A DNA stretch of 5,866 nucleotides, from contig JBDTNQ010000167.1 in NCBI GenBank assembly GCA_039933635.1, positions 1-5,866 on the forward strand. The letters are read 5' to 3'. The DNA comes from JBDTNQ01 sp039933635. Lineage in GTDB: Bacteria; Acidobacteriota; Vicinamibacteria; Vicinamibacterales; SCN-69-37. The notes beneath the pieces were generated by a model that searched no databases, was not told the DNA's origin, and worked only from the letters and a program-made list of their open reading frames with translations. A program made the position numbers and the translations under genes. Positions within the stretch are counted from its first letter, which is position 1, and each line of letters begins with the position of its first letter. This document shows, piece by piece, positions 1-4,701 of the stretch.

Positions 1-774
1 ATCGCGCGGCACGAGAACGAGATTGGCGAGACGACGGACGTCGCGTCGAAGTTTCCAGATCGGAAAGCGACGAAGCAGGTGGACGGCAAGGGCATCACCG
101 GCTGGTTCGTCGAGGACTTCACGCTGGCCGAAGTGAAGACGCTCCGCGCGCGCGAACGGCTGAGGTTTCGATCGCATGACTACGACGGTCAGTTCAGCAT
201 CCCGACGCTCGACGAGGTGCTGGATCTCGCTACCGCCAGGTCACGCGAGACCGGTCGCGCCATCGGCGTGTATCCCGAAACCAAACACCCGACCTATTTC
301 AGGAACCTGGGTTTGCCGCTCGAGGATCGCCTGCTGGCGGCGCTGAAGACCCATGGCCTCACGGAGAAGGCGTCGCCGGTCTTCATCCAGTCCTTCGAGG
401 CATCGAGCCTGCAGTACATGAGGACGCGCACGTCCGCACGGCTGGTTCGGCTCGTGCAGTCTGCCGCCGACGTCACGCCCGCGCAGCTTTCCGAGATCGC
501 GACGTATGCGGACGGGCTGGGTGCGGAGAAGAAGTTGCTGGTGCCGGTTGATGGGGAAGGGCGCGTTGAAGTGCCGACGTCCCTCGTCCGCGACGCGCAC
601 GCGGCGCATCTCTTCGTGCACGTGTGGACACTGCGGCGCGAACCGGACTTCCTGCCCTCCAGCTACCACGGAGATATGGCCGCTGAAGTGCGTCAGTTCG
701 TGAACCTGGGTGTGGACGGGATGTTCACCGACTGCCCGGACGTCGCCGCCGGCGTCATCAAGGGGCGACGGTAA
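1..774 (+). CDS. Glycerophosphodiester phosphodiesterase, GlpQ-like (5' end outside window)
   Basis: The protein hydrolyses glycerophosphodiesters to glycerol-3-phosphate and an alcohol; relatives of the GlpQ type are periplasmic or secreted. The frame is open from base 1 and gives 257 visible residues. Motifs seen are RHENEI near residues 3-8 followed by TTDVA (the second active-site His and metal-binding segment in GlpQ-type enzymes), YPETKHP at 91-97 with the E-x-K pair, FIQSFE at 128-133, and the closing segment DGMFTDCPDVAAG at 239-251 that ends the TIM barrel. GlpQ relatives are about 350 residues, so roughly 90 N-terminal residues with the signal peptide and the first HRG motif are missing to the left. 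A GTG at 79 is an internal valine codon and not the start, because family-typical sequence continues upstream of it. The 3' end overlaps the convergent cupredoxin gene by 17 bases. Family assignment is firm; substrate is inferred. Confidence 0.9.
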   Translation: MARHENEIGETTDVASKFPDRKATKQVDGKGITGWFVEDFTLAEVKTLRARERLRFRSHDYDGQFSIPTLDEVLDLATARSRETGRAIGVYPETKHPTYFRNLGLPLEDRLLAALKTHGLTEKASPVFIQSFEASSLQYMRTRTSARLVRLVQSAADVTPAQLSEIATYADGLGAEKKLLVPVDGEGRVEVPTSLVRDAHAAHLFVHVWTLRREPDFLPSSYHGDMAAEVRQFVNLGVDGMFTDCPDVAAGVIKGRR

Positions 775-1096
775 CCGTTCCCGTCATCGTCGGATGGTAC
801 TTGCAGACGTAGGGCAGATCGCCCGCCGAGGTCGCAGTCCAGCGCCAGCTGTCTGACGCGCCGATGTCCGGAGAGCTCAGGTTGCCCGAGGCGGCCGTGA
901 CGGTGTGCGGGAATGGATCCTTGTTCACCCACACCACCGTGTCACCGACGCGGACCGTGATCGTTGCCGGCTGAAAGTGCACCGCGTCGATCGTCACGGT
1001 GTGCGTGACGGGCTGTGGCCTCGCAGGGTGACCACAGCCCATCAGTCCGCACACCGCGAGGGCGAGGAGCGCGCCCGCGCGGATGCCGGAAGCCAT
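758..1096 (-). CDS. Small cupredoxin (plastocyanin/azurin-like) lipoprotein
   Basis: A 112-residue blue-copper-type protein, probably an electron carrier or copper-binding protein on the outer face of a membrane. Residues 1-21 form a lipoprotein signal with hydrophobic core LLALAV and a lipobox-like LMGC, with Cys21 as the expected lipidated residue. The cupredoxin domain spans about 34-112. It starts with FQPATITVRVGDTVVWVNKD and carries all four type-1 copper ligands: His64 in FPHTV, and Cys98, His101 and Met104 in CKYHPTM. The ATG at 1096 is chosen because it begins the signal peptide and overlaps the stop of the upstream DUF4142 gene (TAATG), which suggests termination-reinitiation coupling; an AGGAG lies 14 bases upstream. 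The same frame stays open far upstream, but that part is the shadow of the DUF4142 gene. Redox partner is unknown. Confidence 0.88.
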   Translation of the reverse strand: MASGIRAGALLALAVCGLMGCGHPARPQPVTHTVTIDAVHFQPATITVRVGDTVVWVNKDPFPHTVTAASGNLSSPDIGASDSWRWTATSAGDLPYVCKYHPTMTGTVTVAP

Positions 1097-1614
1097 TACT
1101 TGCTGACCATCTCCTGCACGTGCTTCGCGTGATCGAGGTGGGCGACGAACGCCGGACGCACCTTCACGAGCAGCGCCTTCAGCTCCTCGTTCTTCGCGTT
1201 CGGAATCAGCACCTTGTCGACCGCGTCGAGCACCTGCTGGTGATACGCCACTTCGTGGTCGATGTAGGCCTTGTCGAACGCCTTGCCCTTGAGCGTCTTC
1301 AGGTTGGCCACGTTCTTCGCGCCGCCGTCTTTCAGACTCATGCTCGTCGCGTTGTCCTCGGGCGTGACCTTGAGCTTGGTGACCAGGTCCACGGCGGACT
1401 TGTTGACGCCCGTGTGGTCCGTGACCATCTGCTTGCCGAAGGCCTTCACGTCGGCCGTTGAGCCCATCTTCTCGGCGAGGTTGCCGGCGTCGATGTCGAC
1501 CTGGTTGGCCGTGACGACGATGGAGGCGATCTGGGCGTCGTTGATGGACTGAGCGTGCAGTGAGGCAGTGGCGGCGATGAACGCGGCCGCAATGATGGTG
1601 CGTGACAACTTCAT
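1096..1614 (-). CDS. DUF4142 family exported ferritin-like protein
   Basis: A 172-residue protein with a Sec signal peptide (MKLSRTIIAAAFIAATASLHAQ, cleavage near residue 21-22) followed by an all-helical DUF4142 domain. DUF4142 belongs to the ferritin-like four-helix-bundle group; its role is not established, although its genes often accompany stress-linked envelope genes. Acidic and histidine positions that could bind metal sit on the helices: MVTDH at 63-67, YIDHEVAYH at 117-124 and HLDHAKH at 159-165. The ATG at 1614 is preferred over the upstream in-frame ATGs at 1680 and 1686, because a GGGGGA Shine-Dalgarno-like stretch precedes it and the signal peptide begins there. It is the first gene of a unit with the cupredoxin gene, to which it is joined by a one-base TAATG overlap. 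Metal binding is an inference. Confidence 0.88.
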   Translation of the reverse strand: MKLSRTIIAAAFIAATASLHAQSINDAQIASIVVTANQVDIDAGNLAEKMGSTADVKAFGKQMVTDHTGVNKSAVDLVTKLKVTPEDNATSMSLKDGGAKNVANLKTLKGKAFDKAYIDHEVAYHQQVLDAVDKVLIPNAKNEELKALLVKVRPAFVAHLDHAKHVQEMVSK

Positions 1615-1633
1615 GAAATCCCCCTGGAAGTGA

Positions 1634-1671
1634 ACGGTGACGGTAACGGTTGAGCCGTTGCGCAATGCGCA
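1634..1671 (-). repeat. Leader repeats upstream of the DUF4142 gene
   Basis: Just upstream of the DUF4142 ribosome binding site there are three ACGGT copies at 6-base spacing (1634-1638, 1640-1644, 1646-1650). They run into an inverted repeat AACGG-TTGAG-CCGTT (1645-1659), and then two copies of the self-complementary TGCGCA one base apart (1659-1664 and 1666-1671). They lie in the probable 5' untranslated region and could be an operator or a small RNA structure. They may also be chance in a GC-rich leader; function is unknown. Confidence 0.35.
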
Positions 1672-1688
1672 CGAACCCATGCTCATTG

Positions 1689-1715
1689 GATGCAGGCGCC
1701 ACGGGTGGCGTTCCC
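1689..1715 (-). promoter_or_regulatory. Candidate ECF-type promoter for the DUF4142-cupredoxin operon
   Basis: Read on the minus strand, GGGAAC (1715-1710) is followed after 17 bases by CATC (1692-1689). ECF sigma promoters commonly have an AAC-containing -35 element and a short C-x-TC type -10 element with this spacing. Transcription would begin about 70 bases before the DUF4142 ATG. The site has the same AAC-17-C(A/G)TC layout as the candidate in front of the second ECF gene. Found by eye only. Confidence 0.3.
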
Positions 1716-1748
1716 GGCGTCCGCCGAGCGACGATGAACATGCGGGTA

Positions 1749-1806
1749 CCCCGGACCTGAAGGTCCGGGGCTCTCCTTTGGAGCCCTGGACCTTCAGGTC
1801 CAGGGC
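1749..1806. repeat. Pair of covarying palindromes forming a larger inverted repeat
   Basis: There are two adjacent near-perfect palindromes. The first is CCCCGGACCT-GA-AGGTCCGGGG at 1749-1770. The second is GCCCTGGACCT-TC-AGGTCCAGGGC at 1783-1806. They are also inverted copies of each other: 1749-1773 matches the reverse complement of 1781-1805 at 23 of 25 positions, around a 7-base spacer TCCTTTG. The two differences pair with one another, C-G in the first hairpin and T-A in the second. The element sits between the stop of the ECF gene (1840) and the DUF4142 unit. No T-run follows on either strand, so a REP-like or BIME-like intergenic element fits better than an intrinsic terminator. Confidence 0.8.
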
Positions 1807-1839
1807 CCCGCGGAGCGACGGGCGCGTGTTCTCAGATAC

Positions 1840-2583
1840 CTACGGCCGGGTGGCCGGGGCGGATTGCGACACCCGGTCCAGGACGCGCGATACGATCCGG
1901 TCGCAGCGCGTGCCGTCGAACCGGAAGATGTTCGTCGTGGCGTGGTCCAGGTCCTGGGTGAGGGCCGCGCGGAGCAGGGTGCGTGCGCGGAACAAACGCG
2001 AGCGGACGGTGGCGGGTGGGATATCCAGGCACGCGGCCGTCTCGTCAACGCTCAGGTCTTCGACCTCGCGCAGGACGAACACCGTGCGAAACGCGACGGG
2101 CAGGTCATCCAGCCGGTGCTCGATGAGGCGGCGCACCTCGGCCCGCAGCGTCGCGTCGCTTGGTGATTCGATCCGGTCGTCGGCCATGTGGGACTCCATC
2201 GGCTTCTCGTTGCTGGTGTGTCCGTCGAAGGGCACGACGACGCGATCGCGGCGGTGCTTGCGCAGGTGCATCAGCGCGCGGTTGATGACGATCTTCGTGA
2301 GCCACGTGGCGACGGAGGCTTGGCCGCGGAAGGTGCCGACGCGTCGATAGGCATCGAGGTAGGCCTCCTGCAGGACGTCCTCGGCGCTCTCGTCGTCCCT
2401 GAGGATCGCCCGCGCCACCCGGAACAGCCGGGCGTTGTGCCGCCGCATCAACGTCTCGAATGCGCGGTGATCGGCCTCGCCAATCCGGACGAGCAGGCGT
2501 TCATCGGATTCATCGGGGGATGCGGGCGAAAGGGCGCGTGTCGGCATGGCGGTCTGAAGGATTGGATGCAGGCCCGGTGTCAT
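1840..2583 (-). CDS. ECF-family RNA polymerase sigma factor with C-terminal Cys tail
   Basis: A 247-residue sigma-70 family ECF factor that would direct RNA polymerase to a small set of promoters. Region 2 spans about 41-110 (FETLMRRHNARLF, then DDESAEDVLQEAYLDAYR, FRGQASVATWLTKIVINRA). Region 4 spans about 150-207 (RLDDLPVAFRTVFVLREVED, then the helix-turn-helix around SVDETAACLDIPPATVRSRLFRAR). It has a tail of about 40 residues after region 4 with FRFDGTRCDRIVSRVL (220-235), longer than in a minimal ECF factor; its single Cys227 could be a sensing or metal-binding residue. No anti-sigma gene is adjacent. ATG 2583 is used (weak GGGA upstream); an alternative ATG at 2547 lacks a ribosome binding site, and residues before about 25 are not conserved domain. 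It lies upstream of and in the same direction as the DUF4142-cupredoxin unit, which it may control. Confidence 0.92.
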   Translation of the reverse strand: MTPGLHPILQTAMPTRALSPASPDESDERLLVRIGEADHRAFETLMRRHNARLFRVARAILRDDESAEDVLQEAYLDAYRRVGTFRGQASVATWLTKIVINRALMHLRKHRRDRVVVPFDGHTSNEKPMESHMADDRIESPSDATLRAEVRRLIEHRLDDLPVAFRTVFVLREVEDLSVDETAACLDIPPATVRSRLFRARTLLRAALTQDLDHATTNIFRFDGTRCDRIVSRVLDRVSQSAPATRP

Positions 2584-2604
2584 CCGTTCCCGCTATCGTG
2601 ACAT

Positions 2605-3105
2605 GTGGGGCCGGGCTATGCTGCGTTCACCGTGTCGTCGCTCTACACGTTCCGGGCCGCCGAAGACGACGAGATGCCGGTCGTGCGCCGGTTGTTCCAG
2701 GAATACGCCGAGTCGATCGGCATCGACCTCGGATTTCAGGGTTTTGAGCAGGAGCTCGCGAATCTACCGGGAGAGTACGCGGTTAGCCGAGGCGGGATCT
2801 TTCTGGCCGTCGCGGCCGAGGCCGTGGGCTGTGTTGCCGTCCGGCCGCTCGAGGCGGACGTCTGCGAGATGAAGCGGTTGTACGTCCGGCCCTCGGCGCG
2901 AGGGGCCGACGTGGGACGGCATCTCGCGCTGACTGCAGTTGCATGTGGGCGCGCCAGGGGCTATCGCGTCACGCGACTCGACACGTTGGCCACGATGACG
3001 GCCGCGCGCGCGCTTTATGGCGGGCTGGGATTTCGAGAAGTGCCGCCGTACTGCTACAACCCGTTTCCGGACGCGGTGTTCATGGAGAGGGAACTGCGCA
3101 CCTAG
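2605..3105 (+). CDS. GNAT-family N-acetyltransferase
   Basis: Predicted acetyl-CoA-dependent N-acetyltransferase of up to 166 residues; the acceptor is unknown. The GNAT fold is visible from YTFRAAEDDEMPVVRRLFQEY (about 14-34), through CVAVRPLE (76-83) and motif A EMKRLYVRPSARGADVGRHL (88-107), to ALYGGLGFREVPPY (136-149) and a final FMERELR strand. In the CoA pyrophosphate loop the usual R-G-x-G-x-G/A reads R-G-A-D-V-G, so the middle glycine is Asp102. An in-frame stop at 2599-2601 limits the start to GTG 2605 or GTG 2632. Neither has a clear ribosome binding site, and 2632 gives a length closer to the domain start. The gene is divergent from the ECF gene with only about 20-50 bases between starts. 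Its stop overlaps the stop of the SecD-P1-head gene by four bases (CTAG). Confidence 0.85.
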   Translation: MGPGYAAFTVSSLYTFRAAEDDEMPVVRRLFQEYAESIGIDLGFQGFEQELANLPGEYAVSRGGIFLAVAAEAVGCVAVRPLEADVCEMKRLYVRPSARGADVGRHLALTAVACGRARGYRVTRLDTLATMTAARALYGGLGFREVPPYCYNPFPDAVFMERELRT

Positions 3106-3719
3106 AACTTCAGGATCCCGGTCGCAATGCGTTCGGCTTCGGCTTCCGTGTAGTTGCCGCTGATCAACGCGGTTGTGTCGATCGGGCTGCGCAGGATCGG
3201 TGCGGCCACGACGTCGCCGTCGATCAGGATGGCGATCGGCTGGCCGAGGTGACTCGACGTAGCATCGCGCATCTTCTGTGCGCCGGCGGGCGTGAACTCC
3301 ACGCGGACGCCAAAGTGATCGGCGTCCGCACCCGGAACCACGCGAGCGTCTGCGACGTCGCCGTTCGACACGATGACGTCCCGGTGCAGGTAGGTGGACT
3401 CCGCCGTGTGCGTGATTCGGGCACCTCTGAGGTCGCCTCCCGGCTGCGACTCTGCCAGGCGTGCTTCGAACTGGACGGCGGCCTGGAGCGCGGTGCCGCC
3501 CCGCGGCCAGATCTGCGATCCGACAAGCGCACCCGCAACGGCGAGACACGCGACGGCCAATGCCGCGTGCCGGCGGCCCAGCCGCGGCCGCTCGATCTCC
3601 GCTGCCTCCGCGCGGCTCGCCGCGAGGACTCTTTGCCTGGCGACGATGCGGTCGTCAGTCTGGTCAGGCGCGAAGCGGATCGGATCGGCGTCACGGAGAC
3701 GATCCTGCAGTGTGGTCAT
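3102..3719 (-). CDS. Single-pass membrane protein with SecDF P1-head-like domain, putative anti-sigma partner
   Basis: A 205-residue protein in three parts. Residues 1-50 are charged, cytosolic and helical-looking (TLQDRLRDADPIRF and the following QTDDRIVARQRVLAASRAEA). One membrane segment lies at about 51-71 (AALAVACLAVAGALVG). The exported region 80-205 resembles the P1-head subdomain of SecD/SecDF in VRVEFTPAGAQKM (139-150), HLGQPIAILIDGDVVAAPIL (157-176) and ISGNYTEAEAERIATGIL (186-203). It lacks the other parts of SecD, such as the twelve-helix export machinery, so it is not a translocase subunit. ATG 3719 is well supported: GAGGAG lies 6 bases upstream, and the start overlaps the sigma gene stop as ATGA. 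Being coupled to an ECF sigma gene and having an in-membrane-out topology suggest a membrane-bound anti-sigma or sensor role. This is inference; no known anti-sigma domain is clearly recognisable. Confidence 0.82.
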   Translation of the reverse strand: MTTLQDRLRDADPIRFAPDQTDDRIVARQRVLAASRAEAAEIERPRLGRRHAALAVACLAVAGALVGSQIWPRGGTALQAAVQFEARLAESQPGGDLRGARITHTAESTYLHRDVIVSNGDVADARVVPGADADHFGVRVEFTPAGAQKMRDATSSHLGQPIAILIDGDVVAAPILRSPIDTTALISGNYTEAEAERIATGILKF

Positions 3720-4267
3720 TGGGTGCTCCTCGATGGGACGCCCAGCGCGCGTGCCAGCTCGCGGCGTCCGAAGGACAGATGCCATCGCACCGTGACGGCG
3801 GTGATGCCGAGCAGTGACGCGATGGCCGGTACCGGCATGTCGTCGAGCTCGTGGAGGACGATGACGGCGCGGCGGCGTGGCGTGAGAGCGTCGAGCGCGT
3901 GCCACACCGTCGCGCGCGCGATGACGGCTGACTCGTCGCTGCGCGTCGCCAGCGCGGGCGGCTGGTGGATCTCGTCGTGTCGTCGACGGGTGGCGGCCTG
4001 GCGCCATTGATCACGCCGGATGTTGACGAGTACACGGACGAGCCACGCCTCCTCGCGCGCGAAGCCGTCCGGCATGGACGTCATCCGACGGGCAGTGCGC
4101 AGGAATGTCTCCTGCACCAGGTCCTTCGCATCGTCGGCGTTCGGCGTGAGTCGACGGGCGAGGCGATGGAGGCGATCGTAATGGGCGTCGAAGAGCGTCG
4201 CCAGGCGGTCGTGGTGGTCGGCCGGACTGAGCGTATCGAGGGCGTGGACCAGCGGCTGCCCGTTCAT
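3716..4267 (-). CDS. ECF-family RNA polymerase sigma factor
   Basis: A 183-residue ECF sigma factor. Region 2 is at about 24-95 (LFDAHYDRLHRLARRLTPNADDAKDLVQETFLRTAR, then EEAWLVRVLVNIRRDQWR). Region 4 is at about 120-175 (ALDALTPRRRAVIVLHELDDMPVPAIASLLGITAVTVRWHLSFGRRELA). The size is normal for the family, with no C-terminal extension. It is the first gene of an operon with the SecDF-P1-head membrane protein, and its TGA stop overlaps that gene's ATG by four bases. Stop-start coupling of this sort is common for sigma and anti-sigma pairs because it keeps their amounts balanced. ATG 4267 has no good Shine-Dalgarno sequence. A candidate self-type promoter lies so close that the transcript would be nearly leaderless. 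Target genes beyond its own operon are not visible here. Confidence 0.92.
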   Translation of the reverse strand: MNGQPLVHALDTLSPADHHDRLATLFDAHYDRLHRLARRLTPNADDAKDLVQETFLRTARRMTSMPDGFAREEAWLVRVLVNIRRDQWRQAATRRRHDEIHQPPALATRSDESAVIARATVWHALDALTPRRRAVIVLHELDDMPVPAIASLLGITAVTVRWHLSFGRRELARALGVPSRSTQ

Positions 4268-4277
4268 CGTTGATACA

Positions 4278-4303
4278 GACGGGCGAGGATACCGGGATGT
4301 TGG
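4278..4303 (-). promoter_or_regulatory. Candidate autoregulatory ECF promoter of the sigma/SecD-P1 operon
   Basis: On the minus strand, CCAACA (4303-4298) is followed by CGTC (4281-4278) with 17 bases between AAC and CGTC, the usual architecture of an ECF-dependent promoter. The CGTC ends only 10 bases before the ATG at 4267, so the leader would be a few bases at most. That fits the absence of a Shine-Dalgarno sequence. By-eye match, unproven. Confidence 0.35.
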
Positions 4304-4327
4304 TGGGGGTGGATTCGCGACGGTGTG

Positions 4328-4336
4328 TGATAGATT
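4328..4336 (+). promoter_or_regulatory. Candidate extended -10 promoter for the tRNA cluster
   Basis: TG-A-TAGATT (4328-4336) resembles an extended -10 element. It ends 10 bases before the 5' end of the first tRNA, so transcription would start within a few bases of the mature end. No convincing TTGACA-like -35 is seen at normal spacing. It shares a short intergenic space with the divergent sigma factor promoter. Confidence 0.35.
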
Positions 4337-4346
4337 TAGCGGCTGT

Positions 4347-4423
4347 GCGCCCGTAGCTCAATTGGATAGAGCGCCGGGCTTCGAACCCGTAGGCTGGGGG
4401 TTCAAGTCCCTCCGGGCGCACCA
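4347..4423 (+). tRNA. tRNA-Arg (anticodon TCG)
   Basis: A 77-base cloverleaf. It has acceptor stem GCGCCCG/CGGGCGC, D-stem GCTC/GAGC with a 9-base loop, anticodon loop CTTCGAA with TCG at 4381-4383, a 5-base variable loop, T-arm GGGGG-TTCAAGT-CCCTC, discriminator A and encoded CCA. The anticodon stem CCGGG/CCCGT has a C-T mismatch at its top pair (27-43). It reads the arginine codon CGA and possibly other CGN codons. Confidence 0.95.
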
Positions 4424-4512
4424 ATTCCGGAACGGTGGTTCGACCGCTTCGGAGTGTGGAAGATGCTGGTGGTCGCAGGACGACGCGCTGCCGGTATTGG
4501 CCGAGGCCGTGC

Positions 4513-4590
4513 GCGCCCGTAGCTCAGCTGGATTAGAGCGTTGGCCTCCGAAGCCAAAGGTCGCAGGTTCGAATCCTGCCGGGCGCACCA
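4513..4590 (+). tRNA. tRNA-Arg (anticodon CCG)
   Basis: A 78-base cloverleaf with acceptor stem GCGCCCG/CGGGCGC (identical to the upstream tRNA-Arg), D-stem GCTC/GAGC with a 10-base loop, and fully paired anticodon stem TTGGC/GCCAA around CTCCGAA, with anticodon CCG at 4548-4550. The T-arm is GCAGG-TTCGAAT-CCTGC, followed by discriminator A and encoded CCA. It reads arginine codon CGG, which is frequent in a GC-rich genome. The 89 bases separating it from the first tRNA show no gene. Confidence 0.96.
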
Positions 4591-4625
4591 ACACTCGGCA
4601 CGGCGCAGGTTGATCACCCCTTCGT

Positions 4626-4701
4626 GGGCCCGTAGCTCAATTGGTAGAGCAGCAGACTCTTAATCTGTTGGTTCTCGGTTCGATTCCGAGCGGGCTCACC
4701 A
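4626..4701 (+). tRNA. tRNA-Lys (anticodon CTT), integration site
   Basis: A 76-base cloverleaf with acceptor stem GGGCCCG/CGGGCTC (one G-T pair), D-arm GCTC-AATTGGTA-GAGC, and anticodon stem GCAGA/TCTGT around CTCTTAA, with anticodon CTT at 4659-4661. The T-arm is CTCGG-TTCGATT-CCGAG, with encoded CCA at 4699-4701. It reads lysine codon AAG. The gene is intact, but the minus-strand recombinase gene reads antisense through positions 4637-4701, the arrangement expected when an element has integrated at the 3' part of a tRNA gene and restored it. Confidence 0.96.

Noticed and set aside
79..774. Glycerophosphodiesterase starting at GTG 79
   Set aside because: Family-typical sequence (RHENE..TTDVA) precedes it in the same frame, so the gene begins outside the window.
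758..1741. A single 327-residue minus-strand protein ending in the cupredoxin
   Set aside because: The upstream part is the out-of-frame shadow of the DUF4142 gene. The cupredoxin has its own signal peptide and a TAATG start at 1096.
1749..1806. Intrinsic terminator for the ECF sigma gene
   Set aside because: Strong stems are present but no T-run follows in either direction, so a standard Rho-independent terminator is not supported.
1637..2350. Long plus-strand open frames opposite the first ECF gene, and similarly at 2943-4010
   Set aside because: Composition is biased to Arg/Ser and low-complexity, as expected for GC-rich antisense frames. The minus strand encodes clear sigma factor domains in the first case; the end of the GNAT gene and the minus-strand sigma and SecD-P1-head genes account for the second.
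3102..4007. A 301-residue version of the SecDF-P1-head protein
   Set aside because: The first 96 residues are arginine-rich shadow sequence of the sigma factor gene. A strong ribosome binding site supports the ATG at 3719.
4358..4617. Minus-strand frames containing phrases such as RPAGFEPATFGFGG and RRDLNPQPTGSKPG
   Set aside because: These are antisense translations of the two tRNA-Arg genes, a well-known annotation artefact, with no domain or ribosome binding site.
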